Below are positions 1 to 8,122 of a stretch of DNA of 64,000 nucleotides, one piece after another. Source of the DNA: Sphingobacterium micropteri (lineage in GTDB: Bacteria; Bacteroidota; Bacteroidia; Sphingobacteriales; Sphingobacteriaceae); the NCBI RefSeq assembly GCF_014692515.1, contig NZ_JACOIK010000004.1, positions 310,001 through 374,000 of the forward strand. Direction: 5' to 3'. Position 1 is the stretch's first letter. Each line of letters starts with the position of its first letter. The notes under the pieces are model-generated. The model was not told where the DNA came from, made no database searches, and saw nothing but the letters and a program-made list of their open reading frames with translations. A program made the position numbers and the translations under genes.

Positions 1-2
1 CA

Positions 3-536
3 TCGGGTTATTTTTTATACAACCACGAAGACCTATATAACACGCTTCATGAACTAAAACAGAAGCGCATAAAAACATTGTTGATCGGCGTGACGTACGC
101 TTTGCTAGATTTTTGCGAGCAGTACCAAATCGATTTTCCTGAACTTATGGTGATGGAAACCGGCGGCATGAAAGGGAAACGAAAAGAAATGATTCGGGAA
201 GAGCTACATCAAATCTTAACCAGGGGTTTTGGCGTAGAAAAAGTACATTCCGAATACGGCATGACCGAACTGCTCTCACAGGGTTATTCTTTTGGAGGAG
301 GAATTTTTCAAACACCGCCTTGGATGAAAGTTTTGATACGGGATACAGACGATCCGCTTAGCCTTGTAGAGCACGGAAAAACCGGTGCCATCAATGTGAT
401 TGACCTCGCCAATTATTATTCTTGCTCCTTTATTGCTACACAAGACCTCGGGAAATTGTATACAGACAGTTCCTTTGAAATCTTGGGACGCTTCGACAAT
501 AGTGATATCCGCGGATGCAATTTATTGGTACAGTGA
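3..536 (+). CDS. LuxE-like acyl-protein synthetase / acyl-adenylating enzyme, 3' part
   Basis: The reading frame is open from base 3, so the gene starts before the window; only the last ~177 codons are present. The fragment has features of the LuxE (long-chain fatty acid-protein ligase) branch of acyl-adenylating enzymes: METGGMKGKRKE, then HSEYGMTELLSQGY, the counterpart of the adenylate-forming YGxTE core motif, and a late D-x-G-x-hydrophobic region. LuxE enzymes activate a fatty acid as acyl-AMP. In Bacteroidota such stand-alone proteins have no luciferase partner and their substrate is unknown. The gene converges on the metalloprotease gene 6 bp downstream. The family call is firm; the function is inference. 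Confidence 0.75.
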   Translation, partial: SGYFLYNHEDLYNTLHELKQKRIKTLLIGVTYALLDFCEQYQIDFPELMVMETGGMKGKRKEMIREELHQILTRGFGVEKVHSEYGMTELLSQGYSFGGGIFQTPPWMKVLIRDTDDPLSLVEHGKTGAINVIDLANYYSCSFIATQDLGKLYTDSSFEILGRFDNSDIRGCNLLVQ

Positions 537-542
537 TTAAAA

Positions 543-1400
543 TTATTGCAAACTCGGATCATTAAACGTATTCCCCGCTTCCATATCTCCGGTGTCGTAA
601 CCTTTTTTAAACCATTGCACACGTTGTTCGGAAGAGCCATGGGTAAATGATTCGGGATTAACATGTCCATGTGCTTGCTCCTGCAAATGGTCATCGCCTA
701 CTGCCGCCGCCGCACGCATACCATCTACGATATCGTCATAGGTCAGTTCGATATCAGAATAATTTTTGACATGGTGCGCCCAAACACCAGCATAAAAATC
801 CGCCTGTAATTCCGTCATGACGGAGATCTTGTTATACTCTCGCTCGCTCATTTTTGCTCGCATAGCGTTGGTCTGTTCTAATACCCCCAGTACATTTTGT
901 ATATGATGTCCCACTTCATGGGCAATAACATAGGCTAAAGCAAATTCTCCTTTTGCACCGTATTTTTTTGACAGCTCTTCATTAAAGCTTAAATCTAGAT
1001 AAATCTTTTGATCTCCCGGACAGTAAAATGGTCCAAAAGCCGTTTGTCCCACTCCACAACCAGCTGTTTCCACGGCACCATTATAAACGGTTAACTTGGT
1101 GACGGGGTAATCGGATCCATTGGCTGCAAAAATGCTTTTCCATACATCCTCCGTACTGCCTAAAACGACATCGGCAAAATCCATTAGCCTGTCTTCTTCG
1201 GGCGTAGACTGGTATTCTCCCTGCTCGGTGGGAGCAGTTTGCTGCATCTGATTCAACAGCTGCTCGGGGTCTCCCCCTAATAAAAAACCAATAATCAGTA
1301 CGATGACACCACCAATGCCGCCGAGTGTCAGTTTCTGCCCACCACTCATACCTCTTTTATCTTCGATATTGCCGCTTCTACGGCCGCCTTGCCACTTCAT
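543..1400 (-). CDS. Neutral zinc metallopeptidase, YpfJ/KPN_02809 family
   Basis: This 285-residue protein has a short basic cytoplasmic N-terminus, one membrane helix at about residues 25-43 and a catalytic domain with the zinc motif HEVGHH at 161-166. Upstream of it are conserved Cys115 and Cys127 in the GCG...FYCPGD stretch typical of the YpfJ family, and ELQADFYAGVWAHH supplies the third-ligand region. The family is annotated as a neutral zinc metallopeptidase; its substrate is not established. The topology puts the peptidase domain outside the inner membrane. The start is the ATG at 1400. The gene is monocistronic, with a hairpin-rich region upstream. Confidence 0.9.
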   Translation of the reverse strand: MKWQGGRRSGNIEDKRGMSGGQKLTLGGIGGVIVLIIGFLLGGDPEQLLNQMQQTAPTEQGEYQSTPEEDRLMDFADVVLGSTEDVWKSIFAANGSDYPVTKLTVYNGAVETAGCGVGQTAFGPFYCPGDQKIYLDLSFNEELSKKYGAKGEFALAYVIAHEVGHHIQNVLGVLEQTNAMRAKMSEREYNKISVMTELQADFYAGVWAHHVKNYSDIELTYDDIVDGMRAAAAVGDDHLQEQAHGHVNPESFTHGSSEQRVQWFKKGYDTGDMEAGNTFNDPSLQ

Positions 1401-1745
1401 AATTTTTTATCTTCTTTTTCCGGGAACACTAAGCAAAAACCTCGCCGCTTCGGATAATTGAGGCAAAATATAGTGCTAACATAACAATTCTATCTACCTC
1501 AACCATCCGGATGCGGCCTTAAAAAGTTAAGGAAGAGGCTGTACAATTGTATCAACCCTTCCCTTAACACTCGATGTCGCATCCAAATGTTTTACAATTG
1601 CACAAACTTATTTTAGTATTATCCCATATGTAAAACATTTGAAGGACGATTTTTTGCACAACTTTTTTCTAAAACCACGGAGTGCTCATCCATACCTAAA
1701 AAAACAAAAACGAATGGATAAAAAGCTATATAAAGAAAATCTTCG
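1401..1745. other. Gene-free stretch with two inverted repeats
   Basis: No coding frame is convincing in this divergent region. It holds two dyads. One has an inner stem GTTAAGG/CCTTAAC within 1526-1571, extended by GGATGCG/CGCATCC arms at roughly 1508 and 1577. The second is a perfect 12-bp inverted repeat, CAAATGTTTTAC at 1584-1595 with its complement at 1630-1641, separated by 34 nt. They could be terminators, operator sites or a decayed small mobile element. No function can be assigned from sequence. Confidence 0.5.
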
Positions 1746-1753
1746 TATTTTTG
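1746..1753 (+). promoter_or_regulatory. Bacteroidota -7 box (TATTTTTG) before phnA
   Basis: TATTTTTG matches the TAnnTTTG -7 consensus of the Bacteroidota primary sigma factor. It lies 18 bp before the ATG at 1772, implying a leader of roughly 14 nt. No good -33 TTG was seen at the usual distance. Confidence 0.5.
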
Positions 1754-1771
1754 CGGCTCAACCCGATTATC

Positions 1772-2350
1772 ATGTCTTTAGAACAACAGTTAATAGCAAG
1801 AAGTAACAATACGTGCGAACTATGTAATAGCACAGCAACATTAACGATATATACCGTACCGCCAACCGATCAGCAAACAGCAGATAACGTTATTTATCTA
1901 TGTAATACTTGTTTAGATCAAATTGAGAAGAGAGAGCAATTGGACGCAGAACATTGGAAAGTACTTTCTGAAACGATGTGGTCCGAATACCCAGCGGTAC
2001 AGGTCGTGGCGTGGCGCATGTTGAGTAGGTTACGGCATGAGGGTTGGGCCTCCGACAATCTTGACATTTTGTACCTCGATGATGAAAACCTGGAATGGGC
2101 AAAAAAAACGGGCGATCACGAACAAGAAGGAACCGTACAATTTCATGTAGATAGTAACGGTACCCGCCTCTACGAGGGAGATACCGTTGTTCTTGTTAAA
2201 ACGCTAGATGTGAAGGGATCTTCTCTTTCGGCTAAGCTGGGAACTGTCGTTAAAAACATTCGTTTAGTACCTGACAATCCCGAACAAATCGAAGGTAAAA
2301 TAGAAGGGCAGACGATTGTTATCTTAACCAAATACCTCCGTAAAGGATAA
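1772..2350 (+). CDS. phnA: PhnA-domain zinc-ribbon protein
   Basis: This 192-residue protein has an N-terminal zinc ribbon with Cys15/Cys18 (CELC) and Cys44/Cys47 (CNTC). It is followed by a linker and the C-terminal PhnA domain (FHVDSNGTRLYEGDTVVLVKTLDVKGSS and GKIEGQTIVILTKYLRK). Despite the name, most PhnA homologues lie outside phosphonate operons and their role is unresolved. A TTG lies in frame at 1751, but it falls inside the promoter box, and the ATG at 1772 gives the MSLEQQL start usual for the family. The gene is transcribed alone. Confidence 0.9.
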   Translation: MSLEQQLIARSNNTCELCNSTATLTIYTVPPTDQQTADNVIYLCNTCLDQIEKREQLDAEHWKVLSETMWSEYPAVQVVAWRMLSRLRHEGWASDNLDILYLDDENLEWAKKTGDHEQEGTVQFHVDSNGTRLYEGDTVVLVKTLDVKGSSLSAKLGTVVKNIRLVPDNPEQIEGKIEGQTIVILTKYLRKG

Positions 2351-2377
2351 CAACAGCCACCGCTTAGGCTCTATATG

Positions 2378-2632
2378 TTAGTCGATCAGCGAATCTACCT
2401 TATTTTTGTTTGCTGGCAAACCCGATGTATCCGCTCCCATATCTACCGAATCCTGCATTTCATGCAGCATTTCATCGGGTTCATTGAGGTTATAGCGCGA
2501 ACGGTCCATCTCACCCACTGGCCCTGGAGTGGGTACAGTATCGGTATCTGTAGAACTTCCATTTCCCCCAGAACAGGAGAAAAACAGGGCTGCGGCCAAA
2601 AATGTGATGCTGTATTTTATCGTCTTGATCAT
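2378..2632 (-). CDS. Small secreted lipoprotein, unknown function
   Basis: This 84-residue protein begins with a lipoprotein signal, MIKTIKYSITFLAAALFFSC, with the lipobox Cys at position 20. A low-complexity G/S/T/P linker and an acidic tail (NEPDEMLHEMQDSVDMGAD) follow. In-frame codons up to 2653 exist, but the ATG at 2632 places the signal peptide correctly. It resembles the other lipoprotein at 3674-3877 in size, acidity and the element M-Q-D-S/T. I do not recognise a family. It is probably an outer-membrane-anchored, stress-associated lipoprotein, by neighbourhood only. Confidence 0.65.
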   Translation of the reverse strand: MIKTIKYSITFLAAALFFSCSGGNGSSTDTDTVPTPGPVGEMDRSRYNLNEPDEMLHEMQDSVDMGADTSGLPANKNKVDSLID

Positions 2633-2671
2633 AGTTATTCGTTTTATTTTCAAAATTTTATTTTAAAAAAG

Positions 2672-2757
2672 TTAGATAGCTAAAGAGTTAAGAAGTGAGA
2701 AAAGTCTAACTCCCTAACCTATTCTAACGCTCTAACCTCTTCTAACTACCTAACAAT
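2672..2757. repeat. Dispersed CTAAC-type intergenic repeat, copy 1
   Basis: A low-complexity stretch built of short CTAAC/CTAACC-type words, preceded by GTTAAGAAGTGAGAAA. The same words in the same order occur on the opposite strand at 19104-19175, upstream of glpF, so this is a dispersed intergenic element. Confidence 0.5.
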
Positions 2758-2761
2758 TTAT

Positions 2762-3652
2762 TTAAATCGTTGCTCGTCCTCCAGTTGCGGGTATAGTTGC
2801 TCCCGAAACGTAGGAAGCCGCATCGGATGCCAAGAATATGTATACCGGAGCTATTTCCGCTGGTTGTCCTGGCCGCCCCATCGGGGTATCCTGTCCAAAA
2901 TTCTCATGATCGGGAATGGTGCTTGGAATTAAGGGGGTCCACACCGGTCCGGGAGCCACGGCATTCACGCGTATCCCGGACCCATCCTGTAAAAACATTT
3001 GGGCCAAGCTGGACGTAAAATTTTGAATAGCTCCTTTCGTCGCGGCGTAAGGCAGCAAACTAGGGTTGGGATTATACGCATTTACTGATGTTGTATTAAT
3101 AATCGACGAGCCAGGAGGCATATGCTTTTTTGCATATTTCACAAAATAGAACATGGCGCTCATATTGACTTGAAAGGTTTTATTCCATTCTTCTTCGGAA
3201 ATATCCTCCACACCATTGTAACTCATTTGATAAGCTGCATTATTAACCAATATGTCGATTTTACCGAATTTCGCTACTGTCTCGTCAACGATTCGTTTAC
3301 ACAACAATTCATTCCTTATATTTCCTTTAAAAAGCAATGCGGTACGTCCCGATCGTCTTACCCAATCACGTGTATCAAATGCGTCTTCGTCCTCGATATC
3401 ATCTTTATAAGAAATAACGACATCTGCTCCCTCACGCGCCATCGCTATCGCAACCGCTTTACCAATTCCAGAATCTCCACCGGTTATTATCGCTACTTTT
3501 CCTATTAATGTATCACATCCTATATAACTCTCTTCCCCGTGATCAGGCCGCGGCTGCATAGCCGAAGTCACACCCGGCGGCTGTTGATCTTGTTTGGGAA
3601 AAGGCGGTTTAGGATATAAGTCCTTTGGATTACCTTTTTTATATGTGTTCAT
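2762..3652 (-). CDS. SDR family oxidoreductase (YhdF/GsiB-type stress dehydrogenase)
   Basis: This 296-residue short-chain dehydrogenase carries the ~45-residue Pro-rich N-terminal extension (PKPPFPKQDQQPPG) typical of the general-stress branch (Bacillus YhdF/YdaD-like, E. coli YghA-like). The NAD(P)-binding motif TGGDSGIG is at 57-64, NNAA follows near the middle, and the catalytic Tyr and Lys are in PYAATKGA after the Ser region NTTSVNAY. The C-terminus DAASYVSGATIPATGG is the usual SDR ending. The substrate is unknown. The small lipoprotein genes on both sides share its strand and may be co-transcribed. Confidence 0.9.
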   Translation of the reverse strand: MNTYKKGNPKDLYPKPPFPKQDQQPPGVTSAMQPRPDHGEESYIGCDTLIGKVAIITGGDSGIGKAVAIAMAREGADVVISYKDDIEDEDAFDTRDWVRRSGRTALLFKGNIRNELLCKRIVDETVAKFGKIDILVNNAAYQMSYNGVEDISEEEWNKTFQVNMSAMFYFVKYAKKHMPPGSSIINTTSVNAYNPNPSLLPYAATKGAIQNFTSSLAQMFLQDGSGIRVNAVAPGPVWTPLIPSTIPDHENFGQDTPMGRPGQPAEIAPVYIFLASDAASYVSGATIPATGGRATI

Positions 3653-3673
3653 ATGCTATCCGTTTAAACATTC

Positions 3674-3877
3674 CTAATTTAGTGGCGGTGTGGGCATCAT
3701 CTGTTGCATGGTATCCAAACTATCTCGTTCCAGCGAATCAATAGGCACAATACCCTCATCTAATGGCATATCTTGCTCTATTGGTGTATCCTGGATATTT
3801 TCCCGCTGGTTGCCACCGCAAGCATATAACAAGCCGGCCGCTACAAATAACTGTGTATAAAAAATAAGCTGTTTCAT
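3674..3877 (-). CDS. Small acidic lipoprotein, unknown function
   Basis: This 67-residue protein has a lipoprotein signal ending in the lipobox LLYAC (Cys20) and a short acidic, Gln/Asp/Met-rich mature part (DSLERDSLDTMQQMMP). It starts 21 bp upstream of the SDR start on the same strand, so it likely heads that transcript. It resembles the lipoprotein at 2378-2632 in layout. No family is recognised. Confidence 0.6.
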   Translation of the reverse strand: MKQLIFYTQLFVAAGLLYACGGNQRENIQDTPIEQDMPLDEGIVPIDSLERDSLDTMQQMMPTPPLN

Positions 3878-4007
3878 GAGGATTTGTTTTAATGGCGATG
3901 AAGCTGCATGGATTATACTGTCTTTTATGCATAGAAATTCATGCCGTTCATCTGTTTAATTTTTAGTTCTACATTGTATCTTCGTGTTCATACTTTTCTA
4001 CAAGGCA

Positions 4008-4193
4008 TTAGTAGAAAAACACAAAATAAATGATGGCGAGGATGATGACGGCAATAACAATTGTCCATTGAATGGTCCGAGCCGCGGGCTTATCATCAGG
4101 TTCCTCTTTTGCAACTTCTGGCACCTCTTTCCGTGGCACGCCGTGCATGGATTCATCCATTTCCATTTCATTTTGATCTCTGTTATCTTCCAT
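4008..4193 (-). CDS. Small tail-anchored membrane protein
   Basis: This 61-residue protein has a strongly acidic, soluble N-terminal half (MEDNRDQNEMEMDES) and a C-terminal hydrophobic helix at about residues 42-60 (WTIVIAVIILAIIYFVFFY). It is therefore predicted to be a tail-anchored inner-membrane microprotein. Codon use and the clean membrane segment favour a real gene. A longer frame with an overlapping start at 4237 is in another phase and is not convincing. Function unknown. Confidence 0.5.
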   Translation of the reverse strand: MEDNRDQNEMEMDESMHGVPRKEVPEVAKEEPDDKPAARTIQWTIVIAVIILAIIYFVFFY

Positions 4194-4407
4194 AAGATTG
4201 TTTTTGTTCGTTGATATAAAAACAAACAGTTGGACATTTAGGTTTGAAAACGACAGGATAACGAGTATTTATACCCTTTATAAACATATTTAGATATGCA
4301 TAACACGTATTTTTATCGATCCAAACCGTATAAAAACCCAAAACATATTCAGATTTACAGCGGTTCAATCTAAAAGATCTCAACGATAAGCATAAAATAA
4401 AATTGTT

Positions 4408-4656
4408 ATGGCAAAAAATCACGGAAAGTCTATTAAAGACGACAAGAAGTATGAGGCATTACGGGATGAAGGAATGAGTAAAGAAAAAGCCGCACGTATT
4501 GCCAATACACCAAATGCGAGTAAAAAAGGTGGCAAAGCAAATCCTTTGGATGACCGTACAAAAGAAGAATTACTGCAAGAAGCAAAAAAAATTGGTATTT
4601 CAGGCCGTCATAAGATGAACAAGTCTGCACTCATTGATGCTATTCGAAACCATTGA
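4408..4656 (+). CDS. Small basic protein with Rho-N/SAP-like C-terminus (DUF7218-like)
   Basis: This 82-residue protein has a lysine-rich N-terminal half with ARIANTPNASKKGGK and a C-terminal helical segment (TKEELLQEAKKIGISGRHKMNKSALIDAIRNH). The C-terminal segment looks like the Rho termination factor N-terminal fold, a small nucleic-acid-binding helix bundle. The ATG at 4408 is the only plausible start. It ends 9 bp before the topoisomerase IB gene and is probably co-transcribed with it. A nucleic-acid-binding role is inferred from the fold. Confidence 0.75.
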   Translation: MAKNHGKSIKDDKKYEALRDEGMSKEKAARIANTPNASKKGGKANPLDDRTKEELLQEAKKIGISGRHKMNKSALIDAIRNH

Positions 4657-4665
4657 CGGACTACA

Positions 4666-5703
4666 ATGGATACAAAACAGGAGACGTTATTGGAGGAATT
4701 AGCAGAATCGGGTCTTCGCTATTCCTCCTCTCAAGAAAAAGGATATAGTCGAAAGGCTAAGGGGGACTCTTTTATATATTTAGACAAACAAGGTCATCCG
4801 ATTAGAAATAAGCAGATATTATCCCGTATCCGTTCCTTGGTATTACCTCCTGCTTGGCGGGAGGTCTGGATTTGTGCATCTCCAAATGGGCATTTACAAG
4901 CAACCGGACTCGACCTTAACAACCGCAAGCAATACAAATACCACCCCAAGTGGGTGGCTTTACGCAGTGAAAAAAAATTCGCCGACCTATTCACATTCGG
5001 TAATAAACTCCCCCTTTTGAAAAAACGGGTATCAAAAGATTTACGAAAAAAGAAATTATCTTGCGATAAAGTGTGTGCGCTGGCTATAGCTATTATGGAT
5101 AAAACATCTTTCCGCACTGGAAATAAATATTATGAAAAAAACTATGGTTCTTATGGGTTGACAACTTTACGTAATAAGCATATTCAACAAATCTCGGCGA
5201 ACAAAATATTCTTTAAATTTGTCGGCAAAAAAGGTGTTGCACAACAATGTTATTTACGGGAAAAAGCTTTAGTTAAGGCTTTGGCGAAAGTCAAAGATAT
5301 CCCCGGACAAGTACTTTTCCAATATTATGACGAGGAAGGTAATATAAGGCCTCTGGACTCCGGCACAATCAACGAATACCTAAAGGAGGCTATGCTAGCA
5401 GAAGTTAGTTGTAAAACGTTTCGGACTTGGAATGGTTGCCTATTGGCATTGTCCTACATGGCCGCATTGCCTCTTCCTCGCAATGTTACAGAACGGAAAA
5501 AGAATACAATCCATATTATCGATCAGGTTGCTCAAGAGTTGGGCAATACGAGAACGGTCACCCGTAATTATTATATCCATCCAAAAATCCTTGCTGCCTA
5601 CGAAGATTCGGCCTTAGATAAGTGGATAAAGACGCTGCAGCGGAAACCTGAGATCAATGGAAAAACGGTACTAAACAGGTTAATGAAATTGCTAAGGGAA
5701 TAA
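4666..5703 (+). CDS. DNA topoisomerase IB (bacterial/poxvirus type)
   Basis: This 345-residue enzyme relaxes supercoils by transient 3'-phosphotyrosyl cleavage. It has the N-terminal domain (IYLDKQGHPI, PPAWREVWICASPNGHLQATGLD, then RKQYKYHPKW), the catalytic Arg region MDKTSFRTGNKYY, the NGxxGLTTLRNKH strand, KFVGKKG with the active-site Lys, and the terminal tyrosine motif NYYIHP, with the catalytic Tyr at about 303. Length matches the bacterial family (~340-350). It lies 9 bp after the DUF7218-like gene and ends in a terminator shared with the convergent YciE/F gene. Confidence 0.93.
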   Translation: MDTKQETLLEELAESGLRYSSSQEKGYSRKAKGDSFIYLDKQGHPIRNKQILSRIRSLVLPPAWREVWICASPNGHLQATGLDLNNRKQYKYHPKWVALRSEKKFADLFTFGNKLPLLKKRVSKDLRKKKLSCDKVCALAIAIMDKTSFRTGNKYYEKNYGSYGLTTLRNKHIQQISANKIFFKFVGKKGVAQQCYLREKALVKALAKVKDIPGQVLFQYYDEEGNIRPLDSGTINEYLKEAMLAEVSCKTFRTWNGCLLALSYMAALPLPRNVTERKKNTIHIIDQVAQELGNTRTVTRNYYIHPKILAAYEDSALDKWIKTLQRKPEINGKTVLNRLMKLLRE

Positions 5704-5729
5704 AAAAGCCAGTTTCTACTGGCTTTTTT
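5702..5729. terminator. Bidirectional terminator between topoisomerase IB and YciE/F genes
   Basis: The stem AAAAAGCCAGT/ACTGGCTTTTT with a TTCT loop is flanked by A and T tracts on both sides. It can therefore stop transcription of both convergent genes. Confidence 0.85.
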
Positions 5730-5739
5730 ATTAAAAATT

Positions 5740-6261
5740 TTAAGCGGTTTCACCGACATTCGCCTCGGACATTGCTATTTCCGTCAACAATTCATCGGTC
5801 TCTTTTTCTTCCGCTAACGTTTGTCCCAGCAACTCTTTTACTTCATCGTGTCCCATTAATTTCGCGTAGGTAACAATACAGCCGTAGCTCGCGATTTCAT
5901 AATGCTCTACTTTTTGTGCAGCGGCGATCAAGGCGGCGTCTACCACTTCGGGACTATCTTCAAACTCTTCGATAATCTCCTCCGCTTCTTTTAGAAGACC
6001 CTCCATGGCTTTGCATTTTTTTCCTCGACCGCTGAGTCCCAGATTTGAAAAAGCAGACTTTAGACGTTCAATATGGTTTTCCGTCTGTCCGTAATGTTCT
6101 TCAAAGGCTTTCTTAAGTGTAGGGCTTTCAGCAGCGTTTGCTAATTTCTTCAATCCTTTTAATAATTGACGTTCTGCGCCCAGAATGTCCCGCATTTCAT
6201 CAACTAAAAGTTCGTGTAGGTGTGCATTTGGCATGTTGCCGTTTTCTTTTGTCTGTGCCAT
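5740..6261 (-). CDS. Ferritin-like domain protein, YciE/YciF family (DUF892)
   Basis: This 173-residue helical protein has the YciE/YciF pattern: HELLVDEMRDILGAERQLLKGLKKLA, EEHYGQTENHIERL, AAAQKVEHYEIASYG and LLGQTLAEEKETDELL. The Glu and His in these helices are the expected di-metal ligands. YciE/F proteins are stress-induced, ferritin-like and of unclear chemistry. The neighbouring CsbD, SDR and topoisomerase genes fit a general-stress group. The start is the ATG at 6261; an in-frame ATG at 6234 (MPNAHLHELL) is an alternative. Confidence 0.9.
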   Translation of the reverse strand: MAQTKENGNMPNAHLHELLVDEMRDILGAERQLLKGLKKLANAAESPTLKKAFEEHYGQTENHIERLKSAFSNLGLSGRGKKCKAMEGLLKEAEEIIEEFEDSPEVVDAALIAAAQKVEHYEIASYGCIVTYAKLMGHDEVKELLGQTLAEEKETDELLTEIAMSEANVGETA

Positions 6262-6415
6262 AACGTTTATTGTTTATTTGTCAATATAACAGCTCATAAA
6301 CGCGATAGTTCCTTGTTTTTTTATTTCCCGTAGAATTCCCGGCTAAAAACGTAAAAAGTTTAGAACCAACCGTATAAACGCGTAATTCCATTATTTTTTG
6401 ATAATGTAGCTATAC

Positions 6416-6452
6416 AAAAAGAGGCTGTCCCTTTTGAGAGACAGCCTCTTTT
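6416..6452. terminator. Terminator downstream of csbD-like gene
   Basis: The stem AGAGGCTGTC/GACAGCCTCT lies within 6420-6450 and is flanked by A5 and T4 tracts. It sits after the minus-strand CsbD gene and can act in both directions. Confidence 0.8.
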
Positions 6453-6497
6453 CATCCAACTTACTGTTGGTTTTGCAATTAAAAACAGGATGGTGTA

Positions 6498-6686
6498 TTA
6501 ATCCAAATTATTTAACCAATCCTCTACTTCCTCTTTTGTTTTGCCTGTTTTCTTCTGCAATTTCCCTAACAATTCGTCTTCTTTACCTTCTGCATATAAC
6601 AAATCGTCGTCTGTTAAATCGGCATATTGCTGTTTAACTTTTCCTTTTACTTCGTTCCAACGACCTTTCCATGTTAATTTATTCAT
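6498..6686 (-). CDS. CsbD-like stress protein
   Basis: This 62-residue hydrophilic protein shows the CsbD signature: [24 protein letters not shown], then [25 protein letters not shown]. CsbD proteins are abundant general-stress proteins of unknown mechanism. GGAGGA lies just before the ATG at 6686 and serves as a good ribosome-binding site, which is unusual in this genome and suggests strong translation. Confidence 0.9.
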   Translation of the reverse strand: MNKLTWKGRWNEVKGKVKQQYADLTDDDLLYAEGKEDELLGKLQKKTGKTKEEVEDWLNNLD

Positions 6687-6808
6687 TGTTTCCTCCTTTT
6701 AAATTTACTGTCTATTTATAGAACCAACATATCTTGTTTTTGTTCTGGAATTTTTAAAAATTACCTTTTCAATTTTACCCCTTTACCAATTTTCGTTACG
6801 TTATGTAT

Positions 6809-7342
6809 TTATCTTTTAGATGTTACAAGAGGAAGCCAAGTAATTAAATCCCGAAACAGGCTGTTACAGGTCTGGATAAGTATAGCGCTCGGATCTCCCG
6901 AAAACTTCTTTTTATAGATTCTTTTTTCCCGCTGATACCGAAATGCATAATAAACAGTTCCTATTTCTCTTTTTTGTTTTGGATTGTTTGTTTTAAAAGC
7001 CAAGCCTGTTATACTAATGAATACATCGGCATTGGTGATGGAAGTTCTTGTTAATCCATCTAACATCCGCAAGGTTATCACGGCCGATTCAGCACAATAT
7101 TTTTCGATTTTATTTTTTGGAACAGCAAGTAATTGTGTTTTGCATTGATCATCATAACAGACCAGCGAACCCAAAAAATAATCGCCGCTGTGAAACTCCA
7201 ATGACCATAGTGAACTTAAATATCCTGCAGTCATACTTTCCGCACACAAGAGTTTCAAACCATGGGCTTGCAGAAATTCTCCACACGCCGCCAGCGCTTC
7301 GTCGTCTATTTGCATAACCGGCTTTGCTATTATATCCACCAT
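6809..7342 (-). CDS. CinA C-terminal-domain protein (nicotinamide-nucleotide amidase-like)
   Basis: This 177-residue protein corresponds to the stand-alone CinA C-terminal (PncC) domain, which deamidates NMN to nicotinate mononucleotide. AESMTAG near residue 34 replaces the usual AESCTGG, then YFLGSLVCYDDQCK, AVITLRMLDG and ISITGLAF match the fold. However, the Gly-Pro-Gly loop after SITG is altered to LAFKTNNPKQKREIG, so NMN deamidase activity is uncertain. It follows the NarL-type regulator gene with a 4-bp gap on the same strand, so the two are likely co-transcribed. Confidence 0.75.
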   Translation of the reverse strand: MVDIIAKPVMQIDDEALAACGEFLQAHGLKLLCAESMTAGYLSSLWSLEFHSGDYFLGSLVCYDDQCKTQLLAVPKNKIEKYCAESAVITLRMLDGLTRTSITNADVFISITGLAFKTNNPKQKREIGTVYYAFRYQREKRIYKKKFSGDPSAILIQTCNSLFRDLITWLPLVTSKR

Positions 7343-7346
7343 AACT

Positions 7347-8006
7347 CTATTTCAGTAATCCGTTTTGAATAGCAAATTTGATTAAGGCAGGTGTATTCTT
7401 CGATTTTGTTTTATCAATTAAACTTTGGCGATGCCCTTCCACCGTTCGTTTACTCAAAAACAATTTTTTTGATATCTCCAGATTAGTTAATCCTTCACCC
7501 AGCAATTCCAACACTTCCATCTCGCGTGAGGAGAGTGACAACTCTGCTGGATCCATTTTATAGGATTGGGCTTCTTCCTTATTAATAAGTTTATCCACCA
7601 GTTTCATCGTAAGCTCCTCACACAAGTAACGTCCACCTTTAGCCACATGATTTATACAAAAAAGCATTTCGTCTGCTGTGACATTTTTCACCAAATAGGC
7701 TCTCGCCCCATATTGGAAACTTTGTGCGACATAGTGTTCCTCATCCAACATAGACAATACAATCACATACATCTTTATACCTCGCTGATTCAATTCTTTA
7801 ATCAACTGCAATCCATCCACATTATCCATGGTCAAATCCGTAATTAAAATATCCCCTTCTACACCAGCTGCTATCAAATCCAATATTTCCCTACCACTGC
7901 CTACATCTGCTACGACTTCAAAATTAGCTTGCGCGTCCAAAAGAAGCTTAATCCCGTTTCGAACCACCAAATGATCTTCGGCCAATAAAATTTTCGTCTT
8001 TTCCAT
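7347..8006 (-). CDS. Response regulator, NarL/LuxR (FixJ) family
   Basis: This 219-residue protein has an N-terminal receiver with the acidic pair EDH (residues 10-12), phosphoacceptor Asp57 (ILITDLTMD), a Thr/Ser switch in VIVLSML and Lys in YLVKNVTA. The C-terminal LuxR-type helix-turn-helix reads LSSREMEVLELLGEGLTNLEISKKLFLSKRTVEGHR. No histidine kinase gene is adjacent, so this is an orphan regulator in the window. It sits upstream of and is probably co-transcribed with the CinA-domain gene. Confidence 0.93.
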   Translation of the reverse strand: MEKTKILLAEDHLVVRNGIKLLLDAQANFEVVADVGSGREILDLIAAGVEGDILITDLTMDNVDGLQLIKELNQRGIKMYVIVLSMLDEEHYVAQSFQYGARAYLVKNVTADEMLFCINHVAKGGRYLCEELTMKLVDKLINKEEAQSYKMDPAELSLSSREMEVLELLGEGLTNLEISKKLFLSKRTVEGHRQSLIDKTKSKNTPALIKFAIQNGLLK

Positions 8007-8122
8007 TTTTAATTTAAACCTTTACTTCTCATCGCTTTTTTATGGATACTGCTTCATCAACAACTAAACGCCCTTAATAGTTTACGTATTTACCTAAAAA
8101 AAGCTATACAAGATGACTAGCG

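Noticed and set aside
6809..7342. CinA-domain gene as a full competence-damage protein
   Set aside because: The N-terminal molybdopterin-like domain is absent and the active-site loop is altered, so only the C-terminal domain is called.
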